In this document: piece by piece, positions 36,793 to 45,538 of the stretch | Position numbering within the stretch: position 1 is the stretch's first letter | Layout: each line of letters opens with the position of its first letter | Made by a program: the position numbers and the translations under genes | The notes under the pieces: model-generated | Databases searched by the model: none | Seen by the model: only the letters and a program-made list of their open reading frames with translations | Told to the model about the DNA's origin: nothing | Origin: Streptomyces canus 299MFChir4.1 | GTDB lineage: Bacteria; Actinomycetota; Actinomycetes; Streptomycetales; Streptomycetaceae | Direction of reading: 5' to 3' | Assembly (NCBI RefSeq): GCF_000383615.1 | Contig: NZ_KB911625.1 | Span: 1-55,631, forward strand | Length of the DNA: 55,631 nucleotides

Positions 36793-38439
36793 ATGGCCGT
36801 GCGACCCCGCGCTGGGCTGTCGCGCGTCCTGGAGGATCTTGGCACCACGCTGCTCGATCTGGTCTGCGGTGATCCCAGGCGCGCGGACGCGATCGGCGGC
36901 GTGGTGATCCATGACCCGCTGGACGAGCCCCTACTGCCCCGGCAGGCGCTGGTCCTCGGTGTCAGCGTGCACGGGACGGCCGAGACCGCCCGGCTGCTCA
37001 CGTCGCTGGGCGAGGCCGGTGCGGCGGCGCTGATCGTCCGCTCGCCCGCCCCCGAAGATCCCATGGTCCTCGAAGCCGCCGAACGCTCCGGCGTCGCCCT
37101 GCTAGCTCTCACCCGAGGAGCCTCCTGGGCACAGCTCGCCGTCCTGCTGCGCTCTCTGCTCGCGGAAGGTGACGTCGGGGAGGCAGGACCGCAGACCCTG
37201 GGCGGCACCCCGTCCGGGGACATGTTCGCCCTGGCCAACGCGGTGGCCGCGCTCCTGGATGCCCCCGTCACGATCGAGGACCGCAGCTCGCGTGTCCTGG
37301 CGTTCTCCGGCCGTCAGGACGAGGCCGACGACTCCCGGGTGGAAACCGTACTGGGACGGCAGGTGCCCGAACGTTTCACCCGCCTGTTGGAGGAACGCGG
37401 TGTCTTCCGCGACCTGTACCGCAGCGATCAGCCCGTCCTGGTCGCACCCCTGCAGACGGGCGGGTTTCACATCCCCCGCGTCGCGATCGCGGTACGCGCG
37501 GGAGACGAGGTCCTCGGCTCCATCTGGGCCGCTGTGGACTCCGAACTCAGCCCACAGCGCATGCGGGCACTGCACGACGCGGCCAAGCTGGTCGCGCTGC
37601 ACATGCTGCGGCTGCGTGCCGGCGCCGACGTGGAGCGGCGCCTGCGCGCCGACCTGCTCTCCACGGCGCTGGAGGGCGGCCCCGGGACGTCGGAGGCGCT
37701 GAGCCGCCTCGGCCTCACCGATTACGCGGGCGTAGTCCTTGCGCTCGCCGTATCGGATCCGCCCGCAGCGGCCGGCTCGACCAGCCTGCACGCCCGGCAC
37801 GCGGCCGAGCGCGAGCGCCTCACCGACGCCTTCGCGATGCACCTCTCCGCGATGCACCCGCGCGCCGCCACGGCGTTGATCGGTGAGGTGGCATACGGGA
37901 TCCTTCCCGTCTCGCAGCATCAGACCGACGCGGAGCAGTCGGCGGCCCGAGTCGCGTCGGACTTCCTCACCCGGGTCGGCGACCGGATGTCGCCCCTGAT
38001 CGGCGTGGGCACGGTGGCCCGGAACCGCGGTGAGCTGGCCCGGTCCCGAAGCGGCGCCGACCGGGCCCTGCGCGTACTGCGCGCAGGCGGTGGTCCACGG
38101 CGACTCGCTCACATCGCGGACGTGCACGTCGAGGCGCTCCTCCTCGATCTGGCCGACCTGGCCGCCGAACGCGGCGACCTGCTGACGGGACCGCTGGCCC
38201 GCCTGCTCGCCTACGACCAGCAGCACAACGCCAACCTGGTCGAGACGCTGCGGAGTTGGCTCAACAGTTTCGGCGATGTGCCCGCCGCCGCGAAGGCCAT
38301 GTACGTGCACCAGAACACCTTCCGCTACCGGCTGCGCCGCGTGACCGAGGTCGCCGAGACCGATCTCGACGACCCTGAGAGCCGCTTCGCGCTGATGTTG
38401 CAGCTGCGTCTGCTCCGCCTGGGGGCCTCGGGGGGCTGA
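36793..38439 (+). CDS. PucR/CdaR-type transcriptional regulator 2
   Basis: The 548-residue protein has the PucR N-terminal domain (about 5-125: VVIHDPLDEPLLPRQALVLG, SVHGTAETARLL), a middle GAF-like part (ALLDAPVTIEDRSSRVLAFS), a GGDEF-like segment (about 340-440) and the C-terminal helix-turn-helix (FGDVPAAAKAMYVHQNTFRY). ATG 36793 is 5 nt after GGAGG; GTG 36790 is an alternative. It is 95 bp downstream of the racemase gene on the same strand and convergent with the DauA-like gene, so it is the natural candidate regulator of this locus, with an amino acid or peptide as signal. Confidence 0.88.
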   Translation: MAVRPRAGLSRVLEDLGTTLLDLVCGDPRRADAIGGVVIHDPLDEPLLPRQALVLGVSVHGTAETARLLTSLGEAGAAALIVRSPAPEDPMVLEAAERSGVALLALTRGASWAQLAVLLRSLLAEGDVGEAGPQTLGGTPSGDMFALANAVAALLDAPVTIEDRSSRVLAFSGRQDEADDSRVETVLGRQVPERFTRLLEERGVFRDLYRSDQPVLVAPLQTGGFHIPRVAIAVRAGDEVLGSIWAAVDSELSPQRMRALHDAAKLVALHMLRLRAGADVERRLRADLLSTALEGGPGTSEALSRLGLTDYAGVVLALAVSDPPAAAGSTSLHARHAAERERLTDAFAMHLSAMHPRAATALIGEVAYGILPVSQHQTDAEQSAARVASDFLTRVGDRMSPLIGVGTVARNRGELARSRSGADRALRVLRAGGGPRRLAHIADVHVEALLLDLADLAAERGDLLTGPLARLLAYDQQHNANLVETLRSWLNSFGDVPAAAKAMYVHQNTFRYRLRRVTEVAETDLDDPESRFALMLQLRLLRLGASGG

Positions 38440-38780
38440 CGTCTGGCGGCGCGGTGACCGGCTCCTGTTCACAGCCGCGCAGGCGGTCGTCGGTCAGGTC
38501 GCGGTGGTGGGCCCGCGCGGGGAACGCCGAGGAGGATCCCCGGGCTTTCGCGGGCGGCGACCGCCGCCACGCGCCGGAAGGCCGGGGGGTGCGGATCGCG
38601 TCCTTCACGCACTTCGGCCGCAGCACGCTCGCTGACGGTTCCGGCGGGGACGGTACCGGCGGCTGTCTCACCTGGGCCGGCGCGCCATGAGCCCCGCCGA
38701 CGCGTCGTCCACCTCGCGCCCCGTCAGGCAGACACCGCCGCGTGGTGCGAGCGGCGGCCACACGCCGATGCGGGCAAGTC
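38440..38780. other. Gap between convergent genes, nothing recognised
   Basis: The plus strand has an open frame of 78 codons (38454-38690) without family similarity or ribosome site. I do not call it a gene. Confidence 0.4.
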
Positions 38781-39908
38781 TCACGACATGGGGTCACGCT
38801 TCAGACGGTCGGGAGCGAGACCGGCCGCGGGGACCCCGTACGCGGCTGTCTCCGGGGACAGCGCTCCCTCGGCAACGATGTCAGCCGCCAGCCGGGCCAG
38901 CGCCGGCGCCATCTGGATGCCGTAACCGCCCTGCCCGGCAAGGAAGTAGAAGTCCTCGTGCGCGGACCACGCGCCCACCACAGGCTCGTGATCGTCGACG
39001 AAGTTGCGCAGACCCGCCCACGCGCGCTGCACACTGCGCAATCCGAGCGTGGTCGTCTCCTCGATCGCTTCGAGTGCTCGGGCGATCTCCAGTTCGTCCG
39101 GGCGCGGCCGGCCGGGGGACACATCCGTGGCGTCCGCGGGCGAGCCCAGCATCAGCCCCGCCTCCGGCTTGACGTACCACCGCTCGCACGCGTCCACGGC
39201 CAGCGGCAGTTCGGAGACGTCACCACCGTAGCGTGTCGGGCTGACGAACGCCGTGCGCCGCCTGGGCCGGATACCGACCGGGGGAATTCCGGCGCGGTCG
39301 GCGACCTGATCCACCCACGCGCCCGCGGCGTTGACCACCTTCGCGCACCGGATGACGTGCTCACCGGCCGTGACGTGCCAGCCCTGGCCGTCCCGCTTGA
39401 TGTCGCGCACCTCCGCGTTGAACAGCACGGTGGCGCCACGCTGTCGCAGTGTCCTGAAGTAGCTCTGGTGCAGGCCGGCGACATCCAGATCCGCAGCCGA
39501 ACGGTCGACGGCGGCGGATCGGACCCGCTCGGCCCGCAGCGGCGGATAGAGCACGTGCGCCTGTCCCGGGGTGAGCGTGTCCATGTGCGGTGAGGTTCGC
39601 GTCAGCTCGGTTACGGCGTTCTCGCTCAGCTCGTCGGTCGCGAGCCAGAGCAGGGGCCGCAGCTGCAACAGCGGTACGCCGTTCTCGGCGGCGATCGCCT
39701 CGTACAGCGGGCGGCTCGCTTCCGTGAGCGCGCGCACCCAAGCGCTGCCGTAGGAGGGCAGATACGCGGCAGCGGACCGGCCCGTGCTGTGCTCCTCCCC
39801 CGAGGCGGCCGATTCCACCACCACGACCGACAACCGCTCGGACAACTCCGCGGCTATCGACGCACCGGCCATCCCGGCACCGACAACCACAACATCACTG
39901 CTCAGCAA
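38781..39908 (-). CDS. FAD-dependent D-amino-acid dehydrogenase (DauA-like, DAO family)
   Basis: The 375-residue protein has a dinucleotide-binding start VVVGAGMAGASIAAELSE and the DAO-family blocks seen in the Pseudomonas D-arginine dehydrogenase DauA: HSTGRSAAAYLPSYG, VNAAGAWVDQVADRAG, RPRRRTAF, YVKPEAGLMLGSPADA, EETTTLGLRS, WAGLRNFVDDHEPVVGA and AGQGGYGIQMAPA. Such enzymes oxidise D-amino acids to imino acids that hydrolyse to keto acids and ammonia; a RidA is encoded nearby. The start codon is TTG 39908, supported by a perfect AAGGAG 5 nt upstream. It follows the Liv-type importer on the same strand, 157 bp after livF, so uptake and oxidation may be co-expressed. Confidence 0.9.
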   Translation of the reverse strand: MLSSDVVVVGAGMAGASIAAELSERLSVVVVESAASGEEHSTGRSAAAYLPSYGSAWVRALTEASRPLYEAIAAENGVPLLQLRPLLWLATDELSENAVTELTRTSPHMDTLTPGQAHVLYPPLRAERVRSAAVDRSAADLDVAGLHQSYFRTLRQRGATVLFNAEVRDIKRDGQGWHVTAGEHVIRCAKVVNAAGAWVDQVADRAGIPPVGIRPRRRTAFVSPTRYGGDVSELPLAVDACERWYVKPEAGLMLGSPADATDVSPGRPRPDELEIARALEAIEETTTLGLRSVQRAWAGLRNFVDDHEPVVGAWSAHEDFYFLAGQGGYGIQMAPALARLAADIVAEGALSPETAAYGVPAAGLAPDRLKRDPMS

Positions 39909-39985
39909 GAGATCTCCTTAGACAAGGGTCCCGCCCGGGCGGCTCAGCACACATCAGGGCAAGCAAACGCCGTCAGGCGGTGGGG

Positions 39986-40002
39986 AGTTGCACTCCGCAA
40001 CT
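39986..40002 (-). terminator. Small hairpin between livF and the dehydrogenase gene
   Basis: AGTTGC-ACTCC-GCAACT has a 6-bp stem. It could be a weak terminator or attenuator within the operon. Confidence 0.3.
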
Positions 40003-40065
40003 GCGATAGGGAACAGGATCAGGGACAAACGGCAAGGACACACGCTGCCACCGCGGGAAGCACAT

Positions 40066-40764
40066 TCAGTGCGGCAGACTCATGTCGAAGTAGCTGTCGT
40101 GCAGGGCTTCCAGCTGCTCGGCGAGCTGCTCGGAGGTGCCCTGTGCGACCAGCTCACCGTGCCTGAGGACACAGGCGCGATCGGCGAACTGCAGCGCGTC
40201 CTGCACATGCTGCTCGACGAACAGGACGGCGACACCGCGGTCGGCCGCGTCACGGACCAGCACGAGGAGCTGCTTCACGGCGACCGGGGACAGACCCATC
40301 GTCATCTCGTCGATGAGCAGGAGCCGGGGCTCTACGGAGAGGGCGCAGGCGACCGCGAGCAGCTGCTGCTCACCGCCGGAGAGCAGCCCCACGCGCCGGT
40401 CCGCGATGGCTTCGAGAACGGGGTAGCGGGGCAGAAGGTCCCGTGCGGCACGGCGGCTGTGGGTGCGCAGTTGCAGGTTCTCCCGGACCGTGAGCTGGGT
40501 GAACAGACCTCTGCCCTCCCGCACGTAGCTCACCCCGAGTTCCGCCGCACGCTGGACCCCTCGCACCTGTTCTCCGCCGACTCGCACCGAACCGCCCAGC
40601 GGCTGCAGCACTCCCCCGACGGTCTCCAGCACGGTGGTCTTTCCGGCTCCGTTGGGGCCGAGCAGAGCGACGATCTCACCGGCCTGCACATCGAGGTCGA
40701 GGTCACGTACCACGGGCACGCCGTTGCGTCCGGCGGTGAGTTCTTGCAACAGCAGCACGCTCAT
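40066..40764 (-). CDS. livF: Branched-chain-type amino acid ABC transporter ATP-binding protein LivF
   Basis: The 232-residue ATPase has Walker A LLGPNGAGKTT (about 33-43), the ABC signature LSGGEQQLLAVACAL and Walker B RLLLIDEMTMGLS. The signature GEQQ and the short size are typical of LivF. Its ATG overlaps the stop of the upstream fused permease (4 bp). Together with the LivH-LivM-LivG fusion and the binding protein it makes a full HAAT-family importer in the membrane. These importers take up hydrophobic amino acids, amides or urea. Confidence 0.93.
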   Translation of the reverse strand: MSVLLLQELTAGRNGVPVVRDLDLDVQAGEIVALLGPNGAGKTTVLETVGGVLQPLGGSVRVGGEQVRGVQRAAELGVSYVREGRGLFTQLTVRENLQLRTHSRRAARDLLPRYPVLEAIADRRVGLLSGGEQQLLAVACALSVEPRLLLIDEMTMGLSPVAVKQLLVLVRDAADRGVAVLFVEQHVQDALQFADRACVLRHGELVAQGTSEQLAEQLEALHDSYFDMSLPH

Positions 40765-43574
40765 GGCTGCACCTCCTTCGAGACGGAACTGACGGGGCGC
40801 GTGTCACCGACGTACGCGGTCATCACGGCGGGGTCGCGACGAATGGCCTCGGGTGGGCCCTGCGCGATGACCTGACCGAAATCGAGCACCGTGACCTGGT
40901 CGCACATCTGCAGAACCAGCGACAGGTCGTGCTCGATCAGCACAACGGCGACGCCCGTGTCCGCGACGGCGCGCAGGTGCCGGCCCAGCTCGCGGCTCTC
41001 CGCGCTGTCCAAGCCGGCGGCGGGCTCGTCGCACAGGAGCACCGCTGGCCGCGCGGCCAGCGCCCTGGCGACTCCGACGAGCTTCTGCTGCCCGGTGCTC
41101 AGCTCGGCGGGGTGGCTGTCGGCGAGGTGCTCGATGCCGAGCAGCCGGAGGGCGGACATCGCGTCGTCCTTGGAAATCCTCGCGCGACCCACCACGTCGT
41201 TGACGAGATCTCCGAGGCTTCCCGGCTGCGCTGCCACGAGCAGGTTGTCCCGGACCGTCAGATCGAGGAACAGCTCCGTCGCCTGCCAGGTTCGGGCCAG
41301 CCCCGCGCCGAAGCGACGGTGGGGAGGAAGGCGGCTGACGTCGGTTCCGCGCACCCGGATGGCGCCCTCGCTCACGCAGAAACCCGCGATCGCGTCCAGC
41401 GTGCTGGTCTTGCCGGCGCCGTTGGGGCCGATGAGGCCGTGCAGTTCGCCCGCTCGGACGATCAGCGACACGTCCTGCACGGCGCGCACCCCGCCGTACC
41501 GCACATTGACGCGCTCGACTTCAAGGGCCGGGCCTGACATGCGCTCCGCGGCGGCCGGCGGCGTGGGCGCGAGCGCGTCCACGGAAGGAACGGCTGCCGC
41601 AGAAGTGTCCGCCGGCGCCGGCACCTTTCCGGCATGGCCTGCCGTTTTGGTACGGCGGGCGAGCAGCTTGCGCAGGGCCTTGCCGTAGAAGCTGGCGGCA
41701 CCTTCGGGGGCCACGATCGCCGTGCTGATCATGGTGAGGCCGCCGAGTATGTCGTACGCGGACCCCAGCGGCACCAAGCCGTCCAGCACGACGTACCACA
41801 GGCCGAAGGGCCCGATCAGACCCGCGAGCAGAGCCCCGCCCACGCTGGTGATGCCACCGATGAAGGCGAAGATGAGGAAGCTGATGCCGGCGAGGTAATT
41901 GAAGCTCTCAATGGAGACGCTGCCGCGCGAGTACGCGAGCAGCGCTCCACCGACACCGGCGATGAAGCTCGACAGAGCGAATGCGATGAGCTTCGTCCGG
42001 GCGACGTCTACTCCGACCGCGGCGGCGGCCCGCTCGTTGGAACGCACGGCGAGGAAACGACGTCCGGTGGTGCCGTTCAGAACACGGGAGACAAGCAGGC
42101 AGCACAGCACCAGTGCGGCGAGCACGGCATAGGTGAAGGGGAGCCGGGCCAGTTCGCTGGCCCGCTGCGCGGCCAGGTCCAGGCCGAACAGCTTCGGGTC
42201 CGCCAGCTCGGAACCGCCCGCGGAGATCTGCCGGAGGAACAGCGCTTCCACGGCCACAGCGCCGGCGAGGGTCACGACCGCGAGCTGGGCGCCACGGATG
42301 CGCAGCGCCGGTGCGCCCATCACCACGCCCACGAGAGTGGCGGTGAGCGCCGACAACAGCACGCTGACGGGGAAGGGCAGCCCGTCCGTGGCCCGGGCCA
42401 GGGTGAACGCGGAGACGCCGGCGATGGCGGCCTGTCCCAGGGAGACCTGCCCCACGAGGCCGACCAGGACGACGTAGCTGAGGGCGATGACCGCGAACAC
42501 CATGCTGGCTATCAGCCCGTTGCGCTGCGCCTGCCCGAGCAGCGGCGCCAGCAGCGCCACGGCCGCCGTACCGAGCAGCACCCACTTCAGCCGCAACGGC
42601 CGCCGCACGACCGCGGGCAGACGAGTGAGCACCAGCTCGCCGCGGCGAGGGAGCTTCTTGCCGAGCAGGACGAGCGCGATGACGATCACGACGAACGGGA
42701 TCGCGTCGGTCGTACCGCTGGGGAGGCTGCGGGGCCACCACGACTGCAGTTGCATGAACGAGAGCTCGCTCTGCAGCACGCCCAGGCCGAGCCCCGCCAC
42801 CGCGGCGACCGCGACCGAGGAGAGCCGCGCGACCAGCAGTGCCGCAAGGCCGGGTACGACCAGCGTTCCGATGCTCGCGGGATTGAGTCCGGTGATCGGG
42901 CTCGCGAGCAGGAGGAAGAGTGACGTCACCCCGGTCCCCAGCGCCCAGTTCAGACTCGCGAGGCGGTTCGGGGACCAGCGCGCGAGCAGGAGCGCGACTT
43001 CGTCCTCCACGCCTGCCCGGGTCGCGAGTCCGGCCATCGACCAGCGGTAGTAGGCGACGAGCGCGCAGGCGACAACCACCGTGATCGCCAGCAACCACAG
43101 GCGGTCCAGCGGCAGTTCCACACCGGCGAACCGGATACTGTCCGACCCCAGCACCGAGTCGACGACCCGGGAGCCGGAACCGAACCGCCGCACGAGCAAG
43201 CTCTGCAGCAAGGTCAGGATCCCGACCGAGGCCATGATCTTCGACAGTGCCGGAGCGTTCCGCAGCGGCCTGAAGACGAGGACGTGGACGAGCGCGCCGA
43301 GCGCCGCGCTGGACAGCAGACCCACGGCGACCGCCACGGGAAGGGGTGTGCTGGTGCCCAGGTGGACGCGCCCCGGGATCACCAGCACAGGCAGTACCAG
43401 ATCTCCGGTCTTGCGGAGTTCGTCGAAGACGAAAGCACCCCACAGGCCCAGGCTCGCCTGCGCGAAGTTCACCACGCCGGAGCCCTTGTAGACCGTGACA
43501 AGGCCCATCCCGAGGCCGGCGAACACCGCACCGGCGCCCATCCCGAGCAGGGCGAAGAGCAGATACTGATCCAT
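40761..43574 (-). CDS. Fused LivH-LivM-LivG ABC transporter (two permeases and ATPase in one chain)
   Basis: This 937-residue protein joins three subunits that are normally separate. Residues ~1-290 form the LivH-type permease (GAGAVFAGLGMGLVTVYKGS, VVNFAQASLG), ~300-630 the LivM-type permease (YVVLVGLVGQVSLGQAAIAG, GGITSVGGALLAGLIGP), and ~680-930 the LivG ATPase with Walker A IGPNGAGKTST near 716, signature LSTGQQKLVGVARAL and Walker B VLLCDEPAAGLD. A flexible Ala/Pro-rich linker (about 640-685) connects permease and ATPase. Such fusions occur in actinomycetes. It starts 5 nt after the binding-protein gene ends. Confidence 0.92.
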   Translation of the reverse strand: MDQYLLFALLGMGAGAVFAGLGMGLVTVYKGSGVVNFAQASLGLWGAFVFDELRKTGDLVLPVLVIPGRVHLGTSTPLPVAVAVGLLSSAALGALVHVLVFRPLRNAPALSKIMASVGILTLLQSLLVRRFGSGSRVVDSVLGSDSIRFAGVELPLDRLWLLAITVVVACALVAYYRWSMAGLATRAGVEDEVALLLARWSPNRLASLNWALGTGVTSLFLLLASPITGLNPASIGTLVVPGLAALLVARLSSVAVAAVAGLGLGVLQSELSFMQLQSWWPRSLPSGTTDAIPFVVIVIALVLLGKKLPRRGELVLTRLPAVVRRPLRLKWVLLGTAAVALLAPLLGQAQRNGLIASMVFAVIALSYVVLVGLVGQVSLGQAAIAGVSAFTLARATDGLPFPVSVLLSALTATLVGVVMGAPALRIRGAQLAVVTLAGAVAVEALFLRQISAGGSELADPKLFGLDLAAQRASELARLPFTYAVLAALVLCCLLVSRVLNGTTGRRFLAVRSNERAAAAVGVDVARTKLIAFALSSFIAGVGGALLAYSRGSVSIESFNYLAGISFLIFAFIGGITSVGGALLAGLIGPFGLWYVVLDGLVPLGSAYDILGGLTMISTAIVAPEGAASFYGKALRKLLARRTKTAGHAGKVPAPADTSAAAVPSVDALAPTPPAAAERMSGPALEVERVNVRYGGVRAVQDVSLIVRAGELHGLIGPNGAGKTSTLDAIAGFCVSEGAIRVRGTDVSRLPPHRRFGAGLARTWQATELFLDLTVRDNLLVAAQPGSLGDLVNDVVGRARISKDDAMSALRLLGIEHLADSHPAELSTGQQKLVGVARALAARPAVLLCDEPAAGLDSAESRELGRHLRAVADTGVAVVLIEHDLSLVLQMCDQVTVLDFGQVIAQGPPEAIRRDPAVMTAYVGDTRPVSSVSKEVQP

Positions 43575-43579
43575 CGCGG

Positions 43580-44806
43580 TCAGCCCTTGGTGATGTCGAG
43601 GAAGCCGCCGGTGAGGACCTTCTGCTTGCCGCCCGGCAGGACCTTCAGCGAGACGATCGAGCTACCGCAGCTCTCCTTCGGCAGCGGACGCGCGGAGCAG
43701 TCCACGGGGGCGCCGAGGAACACGTCGCCCTTGTAGGTCGCCAGTGCGCTCTTCACCGTGGCAGCGGTGATCTTGCCGTTGACGCCCTTGAGGACATCGG
43801 TCAGGGTCATGATGTCGGCGAACCCGTAGGTCGCGAACGAGTCGATCTTGTCCGTGGCGCCGGCCGCGGTCATGTGCTTGACGTAGAGGTCGATCTGCGC
43901 CTGCTTGCCCTTGGGCGCGGTGTCCCTGGAGTTGGCGGGCAGAAGGTACTGCTGCGTGTAGACACCCTCCGCCTGCGAACCGAGGGTCTTGATGAACTGC
44001 GTGCAACTGCCCGCGAAGATGGGCTTGTTCCACCCGAGTTGCCGGGCGGTCTTGATGCCGTTCGTGCAGTCGCCCTCGGCACCGGAGAAGTAGATCGCGT
44101 CGGCGCCCTTCTCCTTCGCGGCGGTGACGGCGGCCGCGAAGTCGGGGGAGGCGGGGTTGTTGAGCGTGTAGCTGAGGTCGAGCCCGGCGGCCTTCGCGCT
44201 CGGTACCACGGTGGTGTCCAGGATCTTCTTGTACGCCGGGCCCGCGTCGACACCGATCATGATCGGCTTTCGGGCCCCTGCTTGCCTCATGACCTTCCAG
44301 AAGCCGTTCCACGTCAGGGACGCCGGCGGGGTCGTGAAGGTCACAGAGGGGTCGCTGGCCAGCGTTGTTCCGGACGAAGAGACCCCGAAGATCGGGATGC
44401 CGGCCTCCTTGAGCGGCTTCAGGACTGCGTCGGCGCCGAGTTCGACGCCGAGCACGGCTACGGAAACCTTTTTGGCGATGAGGTCGTTGGCACACTTGCC
44501 GGCGCTCTCCGGGGCTCCGGTGGTCGAGCAGCTGATGAGCTCGATCGGTCTGCCGTTCACGCCGTCGTGGGTGTTGACGTAGCTGCTCGCAGCGTCTGCC
44601 GCGACCCTGACCTCGGGAAATGACAGGCCGCCCTGGCCGGTGTTGATGAACCCGACGAGGATGGGAGCGCCGGTCACAGGCTTGCCCCCGTCCGAGCCAC
44701 TGGCGACGGAGGGCGCCTCCTTGTCGCCGCACCCAGCCAGGGCGAGGAGACCGGCAGTCGCAAGGACTGCGAGCCGAGATCCGCGAGTGATGGTGGTTGT
44801 TCGCAT
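43580..44806 (-). CDS. LivK-type amino acid-binding lipoprotein
   Basis: The 408-residue protein has a lipoprotein signal peptide with lipobox LALAGC (Cys26), so it is anchored outside the membrane. A periplasmic-binding-fold type I follows, with ILVGFINTGQGGLSFPEVRV, NTHDGVNGRPIELISC, AVLGVELGADAVLKPLKEAG and GADAIYFSGAEGDC. It captures the substrate for the Liv permease. I chose ATG 44806, with GGAG upstream, because the longer frame to 45130 lacks a signal. It is the first gene of a minus-strand operon that ends with the DauA-like dehydrogenase. The ligand is not predictable from sequence; D-amino acids are possible from context. Confidence 0.9.
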   Translation of the reverse strand: MRTTTITRGSRLAVLATAGLLALAGCGDKEAPSVASGSDGGKPVTGAPILVGFINTGQGGLSFPEVRVAADAASSYVNTHDGVNGRPIELISCSTTGAPESAGKCANDLIAKKVSVAVLGVELGADAVLKPLKEAGIPIFGVSSSGTTLASDPSVTFTTPPASLTWNGFWKVMRQAGARKPIMIGVDAGPAYKKILDTTVVPSAKAAGLDLSYTLNNPASPDFAAAVTAAKEKGADAIYFSGAEGDCTNGIKTARQLGWNKPIFAGSCTQFIKTLGSQAEGVYTQQYLLPANSRDTAPKGKQAQIDLYVKHMTAAGATDKIDSFATYGFADIMTLTDVLKGVNGKITAATVKSALATYKGDVFLGAPVDCSARPLPKESCGSSIVSLKVLPGGKQKVLTGGFLDITKG

Positions 44807-45538
44807 GAGCGCTCCGGAGTGAGGGCCGGCTCGTGTCGCCGGGGGGTCTGAGGGTTCCTCTGGGCACAACGTGGAAGATCGAACGTGCGGGGGCCTGGGT
44901 GCCAGATTGTTGATCGGGCCACGAGTGGGTGCTCGTCCTGTGGCGCGATGTCGACGGTGTTGGTGCGTCAACGTATGGGACAGAACGAGGGAGGTCTTTC
45001 GACAGATGTCACGATCTGTGCCCTCATACCTCGACAGCTCGACAATGCGTCGGGCGTCCGGCGCATGATGCGTCCGCATGCGCTGCGTCGGATCAAGGCT
45101 GTCCGCACGGTGGTCGGTGTGTGGCCCCACAGGCCTCCACCCGCACGTCTGCTGCCTGCGGAGGGGCGCGCTCGACGACGCCTCAAGAGGTCGTTGTCTC
45201 TGATAGGTCGGTCAATCGTCGATGCCGCTCAGGTCCAAGCCGGGCTCGACCAGGCCGCGGCCGGGCTCGCGCGCATCGGTCTTGGCTTCAAGACCTGTCT
45301 CCTCGGACGAGGCACGGGGGGAGAGGAGAAGTTCCGCACACACAGGACCGGACACCACCGTGGACACGGTACGACGCCGGTGGCCACAGACCGCCTCGGA
45401 ATGACTCCAGCGCACCGAGCTTGAACCAACACCCTGTCCGGCCCGGATCAGCGGCGTGCCCGCGAACGTGCTGGCGCGGGCGCGGCCGACCGCTGTCGAG
45501 GAACTACGGCGATCTCCCGTCGGGCGGCGCCGTGGGCG
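44807..45538. other. 732-bp intergenic region without recognised gene
   Basis: It lies between the Liv operon (minus) and the end of a LysR gene (minus). Overlapping frames on both strands have no family signature. Promoters for the Liv operon must lie here, but I found no convincing -35/-10 pair. Confidence 0.45.

Noticed and set aside
38454..38690. 78-codon plus-strand frame after the second PucR gene
   Set aside because: No ribosome site, no family similarity, and composition like other random GC-rich frames.
41634..42923. A 429-codon plus-strand frame
   Set aside because: Antisense to the fused Liv permease and composed of Gly/Arg/Glu/Gln-rich shadow sequence.
45212..45415. Minus-strand frame ending EPGLDLSGIDD as a gene relic
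   Set aside because: The ending looks protein-like, but I cannot tie it to any family or find more of a gene around it.
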